This document shows, piece by piece, positions 1-7,193 of a DNA stretch of 64,000 nt; position 1 is the stretch's first letter; every line of letters begins with the position of its first letter. Origin of the DNA: Betaproteobacteria bacterium. GTDB lineage: Bacteria; Pseudomonadota; Gammaproteobacteria; Burkholderiales; Casimicrobiaceae. The notes beneath the pieces are model-generated. The model was not told where the DNA came from and did not search any database. It saw only the letters and a program-made list of their open reading frames with translations. The stretch is taken from contig JAAFIS010000006.1 of NCBI GenBank assembly GCA_013298695.1, positions 166,441 to 230,440 of the forward strand, given 5' to 3'. The translations under genes and the position numbers were made by a program.

Positions 1-616
1 CCTCGTATTCCACGCCGTCGAGCGAGAAATGCTCCAAGCCTTCGAGCGGCAACATCGCAGTCTTTACGCCACCGTAAATCGCTTCGCAGGGATGGCAGTA
101 CTCGTTGATCAACCCATCAACGCTCCAAGTCAAGTTGTACTTGAGCGCATTGGTGGGAAAAGCAGGGAGCGCGCCTACACGCATCTTGATCTCGTCGAGT
201 GAATCGAAGCATTTCGCTAGATGGTGCGCAACGATACCGATGAAACCTGGTGCAAGGCCACATTGCGGCATGAACGCGTTCGGTGCGCCTTTCGCAAGCT
301 CCATGATGGCTTTGGTTGCGGCGACGTCTTCTGTTAAATCGAAATAATGGCAGCCCACGGTTTTCGCGACTTGCGCGACCTTCACTGCGAGGTGATAGGG
401 CAGCGCATTGATCACTGCGTCATGCCCTTTGATGATCGCCTCAATGCCACCTACGCGATCGGTGTCGATCAACACGCGGTTGACCTTGAGCGCGCCGAGC
501 TTATCGAGCGAGGCCTGTGATTGATCGGCGACGGTCACGGTGTAATCGCCCGAGTTCACGAGCAGGTGGGAAATGGTGTGACCGATGTGGCCTGCGCCGA
601 GCAATGCGATTTTCAT
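1..616 (-). CDS. Saccharopine dehydrogenase-like NAD(P) oxidoreductase (partial, C-terminus beyond window)
   Basis: The reverse strand from the ATG at 614-616 gives 205 residues and runs off the left edge. It starts MKIALLGAGHIGHTISHLL, a Rossmann GxGxxG dinucleotide-binding fold, followed by VINALPYHLAV and a DLTEDVAAT segment, as in the saccharopine dehydrogenase / lysine 6-dehydrogenase family. Such enzymes oxidise lysine or a lysine-glutamate adduct in the cytoplasm. The substrate cannot be fixed because the C-terminal domain is missing. The gene is divergent from an Lrp/AsnC regulator and shares with it a 134-bp region holding an inverted repeat, which suggests amino-acid-responsive control. 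Confidence 0.85.
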   Translation of the reverse strand, partial: MKIALLGAGHIGHTISHLLVNSGDYTVTVADQSQASLDKLGALKVNRVLIDTDRVGGIEAIIKGHDAVINALPYHLAVKVAQVAKTVGCHYFDLTEDVAATKAIMELAKGAPNAFMPQCGLAPGFIGIVAHHLAKCFDSLDEIKMRVGALPAFPTNALKYNLTWSVDGLINEYCHPCEAIYGGVKTAMLPLEGLEHFSLDGVEYE

Positions 617-621
617 GATTC

Positions 622-651
622 TTGTTGTTCAAACAGTAAATTGAGCAACAA
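622..651. promoter_or_regulatory. Inverted repeat, probable Lrp/AsnC operator
   Basis: TTGTTGTTCAA (622-632) and TTGAGCAACAA (641-651) form an 11-bp inverted repeat with one mismatch and an 8-bp AT-rich spacer. It begins six bases upstream of the saccharopine dehydrogenase-like start and lies in the region shared with the Lrp/AsnC gene. Lrp/AsnC proteins bind imperfect AT-rich palindromes and often control their own gene and the divergent neighbour. Assigning the site to that regulator is inference. Confidence 0.45.
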
Positions 652-750
652 AAATTCTAGGGAATAGCGATGACGAAATAAACAACAAAAACGTCGTAAC
701 GTAGCGCTAGATGCGATAATTTGGCTATTGTTTATGACGTTTTGTTTGAA

Positions 751-1227
751 ATGAGCACATCGCGAAGAAAGGTCACCGCTCTAGCGCCTGCCGCCACGCT
801 CGATAAACTTGATCGTGAATTGCTTGCGCTACTGCAGGCGAACGCGCGCGAAAGCGTGACGACGCTCGGCAAAAAATTGGGCGTTGCGCGCACGACCGTA
901 CTCGCGCGTATGGCGCGACTGGAAACAACGGGCGTGATCACCGGCTACAGCGTGCGGCTCGATCAAACCGCACTAGAGCGCAGCTTGCAAGCCTTCGTTG
1001 GGCTATCCGTGGAACCTAAAGCCGGACGCGACGTATTGAAACGTCTCGCGAAAATGCCCGAGATCAAACTTGTGTGCAGCGTGAGCGGGGAGTTTGATTA
1101 CGTCGCGTGGCTACGTGCAGAATCGCCTCATGTTCTCGACGGCTTACTTGATGAAATAGGCGATATTGAGGGCGTTACAAAAACGCATACCTCCGTTGTT
1201 TTAGCGGAGCGGATTAGCCGCGGCTAA
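751..1227 (+). CDS. Lrp/AsnC family transcriptional regulator
   Basis: A 158-residue protein from the ATG at 751. The open frame extends upstream to a TTG at 721, but the ATG gives the usual family length. An N-terminal winged helix (about residues 18-65: LDKLDRELLALLQANARES, then KLGVARTTVLARMARLE) is followed by an alpha/beta RAM ligand-binding domain (LQAFVGLSVEP through IGDIEGVTKTHTSVVL). Such proteins sense amino acids as oligomers. The divergent saccharopine dehydrogenase-like gene is the obvious target, so lysine or a related amino acid is a plausible ligand. The 3' end overlaps the end of the convergent hydrolase gene by 4 bp. Confidence 0.9.
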   Translation: MSTSRRKVTALAPAATLDKLDRELLALLQANARESVTTLGKKLGVARTTVLARMARLETTGVITGYSVRLDQTALERSLQAFVGLSVEPKAGRDVLKRLAKMPEIKLVCSVSGEFDYVAWLRAESPHVLDGLLDEIGDIEGVTKTHTSVVLAERISRG

Positions 1228-2330
1228 AGGCGTAATTCCTTGATTATTGGCGAGTCGAACGCCGCGCTTACTTGCTGCATGAATTCAGCTGCATTCGACG
1301 AATCAATCCAGCGCACCGCGATCACCGCATGATGGGCGGGTTCGATCCAGGTGTAATGCCCGCCCGCGCCGATCATGAAGCTCGCGTCTTTTGATGCGAC
1401 GGGAAATTGTGTTCCATCAGGATTAAGCCACATGAGCCAGCCGTAAAACGGCGCGATGTAGCACGGCTCGCGCATGCGTTTCGCCCAAGTTGTGGGAATG
1501 AGTTGCGCGCCGTTGTGTGCGCCATCGTTCAATAGCAATTGCCCAATCCGCGCTTGATCGCGCGCACTGATCGACACACCGCCGCCCCAATGTGTGCCGC
1601 CGGGAACGCTTTGCATCTTTCGCTTCACACCGTCGCGATCAACGATCTCCATCCACCCGTCGTCATAGCCGCGCCACGCGAAGTTTTCGCCCGCATTTAA
1701 CGGCCTCAAAATCGCATCACGAAACACCTCAGGCAGTGGCTCGCGAAACAAATGCAAGAGCGCAAGGGAGAGTTGATTGATGCGGACATCGTTGTATTCC
1801 CAATACGTGCCCGGCGTTTGCAGCGGTCGCGCATCGCCTTTCTTTCCCGCAGGCGGACGCGGATCGTGCGAAACCGTGCGATAGCGATCCACGGTGTCCG
1901 GCAAACCGAAGCACGCGCCTTCCCACTCGCTCGTTTGCTCCAGCAACTGCCGCCACGTGATGCGACGATTGTGCGCCGAATCAAAACCGATATTCGGCAC
2001 ACGCGTGAAGACCGGTTCACCAACATCAGGCAACAAGCCTCGCGCCTGCGCAACGCCCGCAAGCAACGCGAGATACGTTTTCGCCACGCTAAAGGTTAAA
2101 TCCGCACGATCCGGCTCGCCCCACGCGGCAACCTCCACGCCCTGTTGCAAGATCACACCCGACACGCCACCGCGCGCGTGCACCGGCCCGCGCAACACAT
2201 TCCACGGCGCAGGATCGTTGTGATGCACGCCAAACGGCTGCTGCCCCGGCGCAGGCAAAGCACGCGGATCGCGCGGCCAGGGCACTTCGTGCGAGAGTGA
2301 GAAATCGATGGCGGTTTGAAAGCGGTTCAT
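1224..2330 (-). CDS. Serine hydrolase, beta-lactamase/class C family
   Basis: 368 residues. The family nucleophile motif SxxK is S81-V-A-K84 (in LTFSVAKTYLALLAG). The second motif region is WEYND (about 177-181), and a late GAGGHYTWIEP segment matches the third active-site strand. This fold covers esterases, amide hydrolases and class C beta-lactamases. No signal peptide is visible, so a cytoplasmic esterase or amidase is more likely than an exported beta-lactamase. The first 110 or so codons and the upstream 44 bp recur at 4152-4515, so this is the intact parent of a duplicated fragment. It is convergent with the Lrp/AsnC gene. Confidence 0.85.
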   Translation of the reverse strand: MNRFQTAIDFSLSHEVPWPRDPRALPAPGQQPFGVHHNDPAPWNVLRGPVHARGGVSGVILQQGVEVAAWGEPDRADLTFSVAKTYLALLAGVAQARGLLPDVGEPVFTRVPNIGFDSAHNRRITWRQLLEQTSEWEGACFGLPDTVDRYRTVSHDPRPPAGKKGDARPLQTPGTYWEYNDVRINQLSLALLHLFREPLPEVFRDAILRPLNAGENFAWRGYDDGWMEIVDRDGVKRKMQSVPGGTHWGGGVSISARDQARIGQLLLNDGAHNGAQLIPTTWAKRMREPCYIAPFYGWLMWLNPDGTQFPVASKDASFMIGAGGHYTWIEPAHHAVIAVRWIDSSNAAEFMQQVSAAFDSPIIKELRL

Positions 2331-2374
2331 GCTGAGATTCTCGTTGTTCGCTGACTCAACATAACCGAATCATC
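2011..2374. repeat. Direct repeat copy 1 (364 bp), 5' end of serine hydrolase and its upstream region
   Basis: This segment aligns without gaps to 4152-4515 (constant offset 2141), with scattered substitutions only. It covers the first third of the hydrolase gene plus about 44 bp upstream, including the shared GTTGTTCGCTGACTCAACAT. Beyond a missing stretch the match resumes weakly near 1890-1920 versus 4119-4149, with an offset larger by 87 bp. Confidence 0.9.
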
Positions 2375-2459
2375 TCGTATTCTCAATGCTGTCATCCACG
2401 CGAAGGGTGTGCAACAGGAATAAACTACGGCTAATTCATCGTTCCTCGGAACCCACCAA

Positions 2460-2684
2460 ATGGACTATCGCAAATTCATCACTTACGAGCCCGGAAAACG
2501 TGGGGGCAAGCCCTGCATTCGTGGGCTGCGCATTACGGTGTACGACGTCCTAGATTACCTCGCCTCCGGCATGACGCCCGAGCAAATCGTTGCTGATTTT
2601 GATTACCTCACGCTGGACGACATTCGCGCGTGCCTCGCCTACGCTGCGGATCGCGAACGCCAGCAAATCGTACTCGCCGCGTGA
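2460..2684 (+). CDS. DUF433 domain protein, probable antitoxin
   Basis: 74 residues, almost entirely a DUF433 domain: a KPCIRGLRITVYDVLDYL core with GMTPEQIVADF and LTLDDIRACLAYA, a compact helix-turn-helix related to VapB-type antitoxins. It precedes a DUF5615 protein with a GTGA overlap (its stop shares bases with the next start at 2681). This pair recurs in many bacteria as a predicted type II toxin-antitoxin module. The role is inferred from family and pairing. The module sits between the two copies of the duplicated hydrolase fragment. Confidence 0.85.
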   Translation: MDYRKFITYEPGKRGGKPCIRGLRITVYDVLDYLASGMTPEQIVADFDYLTLDDIRACLAYAADRERQQIVLAA

Positions 2685-3013
2685 AACTACTTTTCGACGA
2701 AAACCTTTCGCCGAAACTTGTCGCTCGGCTCGCTTCCGAGTTTCCCGATTCCCTACATGTTTCGCGCGCTGAGCTCGATCAAGCCGACGATGCAACGGTT
2801 TGGAAATACGCTGAGCGCGAATCGTTCACCATTGTCACCAAGGACGCCGACTTTCAAGAAATTAGTTTGCGGCTTGGCGCGCCGCCAAAAGTGATCTGGC
2901 TTCGGCGTGGGAATTGCAGCGTTGACGATACCGTGGCGATGTTGCGCGACAACGTAGATGCAGCCCGCGCATTCTTTGGTGACGCAAGAAGCTCGGTGCT
3001 GGTGATTACGTAG
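2681..3013 (+). CDS. DUF5615 PIN-like protein, probable toxin nuclease
   Basis: 110 residues starting at the GTG at 2681. The open frame reaches back to 2630, but that part overlaps the antitoxin and lies before the family start V-KLLFDENLSPK. Conserved features are the N-terminal FDEN acidic residues, FTIVTKDADF (second acidic cluster) and IWLRRGN, matching the Mut7-C/PIN-like fold of DUF5615. These proteins are predicted metal-dependent ribonucleases neutralised by the DUF433 partner. Translational coupling by a 4-bp overlap supports a stoichiometric pair. Confidence 0.85.
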   Translation: MKLLFDENLSPKLVARLASEFPDSLHVSRAELDQADDATVWKYAERESFTIVTKDADFQEISLRLGAPPKVIWLRRGNCSVDDTVAMLRDNVDAARAFFGDARSSVLVIT

Positions 3014-3043
3014 CTCGGTGCATGCGCGACGCACAAACCTGTT

Positions 3044-3066
3044 GTCCCCGCCTTCGCGGGGGTGAC
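3044..3066. repeat. PAKAG-type palindromic element (single copy)
   Basis: GTCCCCGCCTTCGCGGGGGTGAC is a short hairpin with arms CCCCGC and GCGGGG. Read on the other strand it encodes the familiar VTPAKAG peptide seen where such elements are translated. Related copies lie at 30697-30795 and 43841-43866. It sits between the toxin gene and the end of the exported DUF5648-like gene. Confidence 0.7.
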
Positions 3067-3192
3067 AGGCAATTGAGTACGTCTCTTAAAGGGCGCCGCA
3101 GTACCGCCACACGCATGAATTGCGCCGTAACCCAGCAAACTAGGTCGCGAGACCGAATCTCTAACCTCAATTCTTCGCTAGAGCTATTAGTG

Positions 3193-4056
3193 TCATTTTG
3201 TCGGCGCACAAAACACAATTGCTTCACCTGTCCAAACACCCGAACGCACCCATTCTGCGTACGCAGTAACGTGAGGTGTATATCGGTGAGTTGGGGCGAG
3301 CGGTATGCCACTTCGAAATGCTCGATAAATAGGCTGAGTTGAAAAAGGGCACGTACCGTACTCTGGCGCCACGGCTCGAAACGCAATTCCCTCATTTGAC
3401 CAGCCTGGGAGCGTCGCGAGTAACGCTATTTCTTGCTCATTCATCGTATAGAAGTAGGCTCGAATAAATTGACTTGCGTACTTCAAGCGAACTACTGGTT
3501 TAGCGATCGAAGGAGCGTTACCTACAGATGGCCACGCCAGAAAAGTAGAGTCAGCCTCTGGTGGCGATCCGCCTCCCAACAAAGCCTCCGCGCTTGCGCG
3601 GTCAGTCGCAAGCACAAACGTTAAGGAACCATTTTCCGAGTAAGTTTTGATCGGGATCCGATTCTGCGCGGCGTTTACGACCAAACGTCGCGAGTCAACG
3701 ATCGTACCGAATGCGTCACGCAAGTTAAGCGTGTAGTCTCCTGCAGAGAAACCTGGCAAGGTAAGGTTCGATAGTTCAGGTGGGGGAGGCGTGGGGAAAG
3801 CTAGTGCGCCGAGTCCATAACTGACGCTAACGTTGATTTCCTGGCGTCCCGTAACCGAGTTAGTTTCTACCCATACGCGTTCGAGCAAAGGCGAGTAACT
3901 CAGAATCGACAACCTTGAAGCGTCATACTCAACAACAACAACCGTCGGCGGAACATCTGGAGAAAACCTAAGTGCGTCCGTAGCATAGGCGCGAGCGCCA
4001 AGAGCGCAAGCAGCCAGCAGCGCGGCGATCCAGACAAATGTTTTTTGGCAAACCAT
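3193..4056 (-). CDS. Exported DUF5648-like protein
   Basis: 287 residues from the ATG at 4054-4056. The open frame extends further, but that stretch is remnant hydrolase sequence in another frame. Residues 1-24 form a signal peptide (TFVWIAALLAACALGARAYA). The middle is beta-rich with a PTPPPPE segment. The C-terminal 90 residues contain FIRAYFYTMNEQEIALLATL-type and GWSNEGIAFRAV segments followed by THRYTPHVTAYAEWV, like DUF5648 repeats (aromatic, HFYT-type and GW-x-EG motifs). Function is unknown; a periplasmic or surface role is inferred. It lies inside the duplicated interval. Confidence 0.75.
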   Translation of the reverse strand: MVCQKTFVWIAALLAACALGARAYATDALRFSPDVPPTVVVVEYDASRLSILSYSPLLERVWVETNSVTGRQEINVSVSYGLGALAFPTPPPPELSNLTLPGFSAGDYTLNLRDAFGTIVDSRRLVVNAAQNRIPIKTYSENGSLTFVLATDRASAEALLGGGSPPEADSTFLAWPSVGNAPSIAKPVVRLKYASQFIRAYFYTMNEQEIALLATLPGWSNEGIAFRAVAPEYGTCPFSTQPIYRAFRSGIPLAPTHRYTPHVTAYAEWVRSGVWTGEAIVFCAPTK

Positions 4057-4111
4057 ACGTACGTTCCTATTTGCATCTATTAGAGAGACGCGACGAAAAG
4101 GTCGCGCAATA

Positions 4112-4471
4112 TCAACCCACGGTGTCCGCCAACCGAACCACGCGCGCCGCGACCGGTTCATCAACATCAGGCAACAGGCCTCGCGCCTGCGCAACGCCCG
4201 CAAGCAACGCGAGATACGTTTTCGCCACGCTAAAGGTTAAATCCGCACGATCCGGCTCGCCCCACGCGGCAGCCTCCACGCCGCGCTGCAAGATCACACC
4301 CGACACCCCGCCGCGCGCGTGCACCGGCCCGCGCAACACATTCCACGGTGCTGGATCGTTGTGATGCACGCCAAACGGCTGCTGCCCGGACGCAGGCAAA
4401 GCATACGGATCGCGTGGCCAGGGCACTTCGTGTGCGAGAGAGAAATCGATGGCGGATTGGAAGCGGGTCAT
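4112..4471 (-). pseudogene. Truncated duplicate of the serine hydrolase
   Basis: 119 codons beginning MTRFQSAIDFSLAHEVPWP are nearly identical to the N-terminus of the hydrolase at 1224-2330, including the SVAK nucleophile motif. After DVDEPVAARV the reading jumps to RLADTVG, corresponding to GLPDTVD about 30 residues further on in the parent. This is an in-frame loss of 87 bp. It then hits a TGA at 4110-4112, so the second and third active-site motifs are missing. It is a decaying copy; a functional product is unlikely. Confidence 0.85.
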
Positions 4472-4515
4472 GGAGAGATTGTCGTTGTTCGCTGACTCAA
4501 CATGACGAAGTCAAA
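4152..4515. repeat. Direct repeat copy 2 (364 bp)
   Basis: Ungapped counterpart of 2011-2374 in the same orientation. The two copies bracket the toxin-antitoxin pair and the DUF5648-like gene, so recombination between them would delete about 2141 bp and leave a single hydrolase 5' end. Confidence 0.9.
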
Positions 4516-4604
4516 TTTAATCGCGTCGCGATAAGAACCTCTGTAGGCCAAGTTGAAAGCCCAGCAAGCGATTTGGCCCTGCTGAGTTTCGTGCGTTTAC
4601 CGCG

Positions 4605-5459
4605 CTAACTAGCGGGCGCCTGGGGCTTAGCGAGTCTTCGGAGCTGCTCCTCGACAGGAGCAATTTCAAGCTTTAACGCGAGCGGCAGGAGAAGTGTTTC
4701 GAGTCGCTCCATCAATTTTTCTCGGTCGGATCCGAGAAATAACTCTGCGGATCGCAAGTAACGTCTACCCATCTCGCCGACTGCGTACGCAGAGAATCGC
4801 AAGTATTGATCTACCTGCTCTCGTGAAACGCGTCCAAACGGGGTCAAAACATCGGTTTCGACGTGCGAGCCGTGTTTCGCGAGAATCGCACCGGGACGAT
4901 TGTGCGCGTCTAGGCACAGCCACTTGTAAATGACCGCGCCGAGGCTGCCAATATTGCCTCCGCTTTCAGGCTCCTTCGCTTCGTTCGAAAAGTCGGGAGG
5001 CAGTCCGAGCAAATCTTTCAGTTCTACACACTCTCGCATGCGCGCAGTTGTCGAGAAAAGGCGGCGCTGCTTTTGAGCCGTGTCGATAGCCACTAATTGC
5101 TTCATTTCTTGGTTCAAACCGGCAAACAACGCTCGTTCTTTCTGCTCGATACAGTAAACAAATCGCGTTGCAAGCTGAAATAACTCGCGGGTAAGCATCG
5201 CAACACCTTCCGTGCTGTCAGCTCTAACTAGTAGATGGATTGAGCGGCAAGTGGCGACCGCGGTAGCGCCAAGGGATGCAAAATAGTTTTGCCAATGCGG
5301 GCGATCTAGTACAAGCTCCCATTGATCTAATTCACCAAGAAAGTTGGCTAGCTTTTCGAATGGTTCCATCAAGCTGGCCGTCAAAGTTGATGGCGCGGAC
5401 ATCGCGAAGCTCGGAGGAATCACCATCCTGACTGCCTTGCCAGTCGCTCTCGCCCCCAT
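4605..5459 (-). CDS. Hypothetical protein, DUF5677-like
   Basis: 284 residues, strongly alpha-helical with no signal peptide or membrane span. It has a helix with conserved Arg/Glu (TRELFQLATRFVYCIEQKE), a later YKWLCLDAHN segment and FSAYAVGEMGRRYL. This pattern resembles DUF5677, a helical family of unknown function; the match is by eye and not certain. The start ATG is 2 bp from the end of the MoxR ATPase gene, so the two are almost surely co-transcribed. In many genomes a VWA-domain protein occupies this position after moxR, and this protein shows no MIDAS motif. Confidence 0.6.
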   Translation of the reverse strand: MGARATGKAVRMVIPPSFAMSAPSTLTASLMEPFEKLANFLGELDQWELVLDRPHWQNYFASLGATAVATCRSIHLLVRADSTEGVAMLTRELFQLATRFVYCIEQKERALFAGLNQEMKQLVAIDTAQKQRRLFSTTARMRECVELKDLLGLPPDFSNEAKEPESGGNIGSLGAVIYKWLCLDAHNRPGAILAKHGSHVETDVLTPFGRVSREQVDQYLRFSAYAVGEMGRRYLRSAELFLGSDREKLMERLETLLLPLALKLEIAPVEEQLRRLAKPQAPAS

Positions 5460-5461
5460 AA

Positions 5462-6307
5462 CTACCCGCGCCGCGCCATAAACAAAAGCTTCTGAAACAG
5501 CTCTGTGTCCTGTTCATTTTTAAGCACTGCACCATACAACGGCGCAAGCACTTTCCGCTGATCCTTCTCTCGCAACACCGCAGGATCAACATCCTCTGCG
5601 AGCAACAACTTAATCCAGTCAATCAACTCACTCGTTGAGGGCTTTTTCTTCAGCCCCGGCATTTCGCGTAAATCAAAAAACGCTTCGAGTGCGGCACTCA
5701 CGAGTTCTTGTTTGATGCCCGGATAGTGCACATCAACGATTTGTTGCATCGTTTCTTTGCTGGGGAATTTGATGTAGTGGAAAAAACAGCGACGCAGGAA
5801 GGCGTCGGGCAAATCTTTTTCGTTGTTGCTGGTGATGATGAACAGCGGGCGATGTTTTGCGGTAACGGTTTCATGTGTTTCGTACACATCGAAACTCATA
5901 CGATCTAGCTCACGAAGCAGATCATTCGGAAACTCAATATCGGCTTTATCGATTTCATCGATCAACACGACCGTCGGCACATCGCTGGAAAACGCCTCCC
6001 ACAACACGCCGTGCTTGATGTAGTTTTTAATCTCGCGCACTTTTTCTTCGCCAAGTTGCGAATCGCGCAAGCGGCTCACGGCGTCGTACTCATACAAACC
6101 TTGCTGCGCTTTGGTGGTGCTCTTAATGTGCCACTGCAACAGCGGCCATTTGAGCGCTCGCGCTACCTCTTCCGCGAGCAGCGTTTTGCCCGTGCCTGGT
6201 TCGCCTTTGATGAGAAGCGGGCGTTTAAGCGTAATCGCCGCGTTCACTGCAAGTAGCAAATCGGGGGTGGCGATGTAGGAATCGGTGCCTTGGAATTTAT
6301 TTGTCAT
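5462..6307 (-). CDS. MoxR-type AAA+ ATPase
   Basis: 281 residues with Walker A GEPGTGKT (35-42), Walker B VVLIDEIDKAD, sensor 1 FIITSNNEKDLPDAFLRRC with an arginine finger, and a C-terminal lid. This is the MoxR/RavA branch of AAA+ proteins, chaperone-like ATPases that usually mature or activate a partner through a VWA protein. Neither neighbour here is a VWA protein: upstream is a 56-residue protein overlapping by 11 bp, downstream a DUF5677-like protein. Its client is unknown. Confidence 0.9.
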   Translation of the reverse strand: MTNKFQGTDSYIATPDLLLAVNAAITLKRPLLIKGEPGTGKTLLAEEVARALKWPLLQWHIKSTTKAQQGLYEYDAVSRLRDSQLGEEKVREIKNYIKHGVLWEAFSSDVPTVVLIDEIDKADIEFPNDLLRELDRMSFDVYETHETVTAKHRPLFIITSNNEKDLPDAFLRRCFFHYIKFPSKETMQQIVDVHYPGIKQELVSAALEAFFDLREMPGLKKKPSTSELIDWIKLLLAEDVDPAVLREKDQRKVLAPLYGAVLKNEQDTELFQKLLFMARRG

Positions 6308-6467
6308 TTGTCAGATTCAGGTCGTGGTCAGTGTTGTTTTGGCGCAATTTCCACGCTCGTACACGATCACCGAAAGTGCCGTGTACTTCCACCCAACGGC
6401 GATGCGCTTCTAGCGCGGTCGCGTTGACTACTTGCCAAGTTAAATTGGGGGATTCCGGGGATTCCAT
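6297..6467 (-). CDS. Small hypothetical protein overlapping moxR
   Basis: 56 residues from the ATG at 6465-6467 (MESPESPNLTWQVVNATAL, then EAHRRWVEVHGTFGDRVRAW). The frame continues upstream, but that would overlap the divergent pdxH. Its 3' end overlaps the start of the MoxR ATPase gene by 11 bp in another frame, suggesting translational coupling. There is no recognised domain. The tryptophan-rich, amphipathic sequence looks like a small globular or binding protein. It is supported by position and by a plausible composition, not by homology I can name. Confidence 0.5.
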   Translation of the reverse strand: MESPESPNLTWQVVNATALEAHRRWVEVHGTFGDRVRAWKLRQNNTDHDLNLTNDK

Positions 6468-6506
6468 GTTTTTATGAGCTCGCGGTGACGAGTATATTCT
6501 CGCCCT

Positions 6507-7142
6507 ATGAACTCCATCGCCGACCTCCGCAAAGACTACAAACTCGCCGCATTGGGCAAACGCGATCTCGCCGCCGATCCGTTTACGCAATTCCAGAAAT
6601 GGCTCGACGACGCGATCAAAGCCGAAGTGCCGGAGCCGACCGCGATGAATCTCGCGACCGTGGGCGCGAACGCCCGACCTTCCTCACGTATCGTGCTGCT
6701 CAAAGGTGTCGACGAAAAAGGCTTCGTGTTTTTCACGAACTACGAAAGTCGTAAAGGTCGCGAGCTTGCTGAATCGCAGTGGGCGGCGCTCACGTTTCAT
6801 TGGGTGGAGTTAGAGCGACAAGTGCGTATCGAAGGCCACGTCGAGAAGGTTGACGCGAAAGTGTCTGACGACTATTTCAATTCGCGCCCAGTGAAATCGC
6901 GCATCGGCGCAATTGCTTCCGCGCAAAGCGAAAAGGTAGACAGTCGCGAGGCGCTAGAAAAATCGTTCGCCGATATCGAAGCGAAGTACGGCGATAACCC
7001 GCCGCGCCCAGCGCATTGGGGTGGCTACGTGATCGTGCCCGAGATGGTCGAATTTTGGCAAGGCCGTCGCTCGCGCTTACACGATCGACTCGTATTTCAA
7101 CGCCAATTTGGCGGTTGGCATATTGAGCGGTTGGCGCCCTAG
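6507..7142 (+). CDS. pdxH: Pyridoxamine 5'-phosphate oxidase
   Basis: 211 residues, the usual length. It oxidises pyridoxine or pyridoxamine 5'-phosphate to pyridoxal 5'-phosphate with FMN in the cytoplasm. Family signatures are [37 protein letters not shown] (FMN binding), [13 protein letters not shown], the [11 protein letters not shown] segment, and the C-terminal [14 protein letters not shown] with a final RLAP. It is divergent from the moxR cluster and appears monocistronic. Confidence 0.97.
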   Translation: MNSIADLRKDYKLAALGKRDLAADPFTQFQKWLDDAIKAEVPEPTAMNLATVGANARPSSRIVLLKGVDEKGFVFFTNYESRKGRELAESQWAALTFHWVELERQVRIEGHVEKVDAKVSDDYFNSRPVKSRIGAIASAQSEKVDSREALEKSFADIEAKYGDNPPRPAHWGGYVIVPEMVEFWQGRRSRLHDRLVFQRQFGGWHIERLAP

Positions 7143-7193
7143 CGAATTCGCACAGGCGAGTGCGCCTATTCGCAGGCGCGCTGGCACGAACAG

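Noticed and set aside
1706..2223. Several overlapping ORFs in other frames of the serine hydrolase and its duplicate
   Set aside because: They repeat in both copies only because the DNA is duplicated; composition is Arg/Cys-rich and no start or family supports them.
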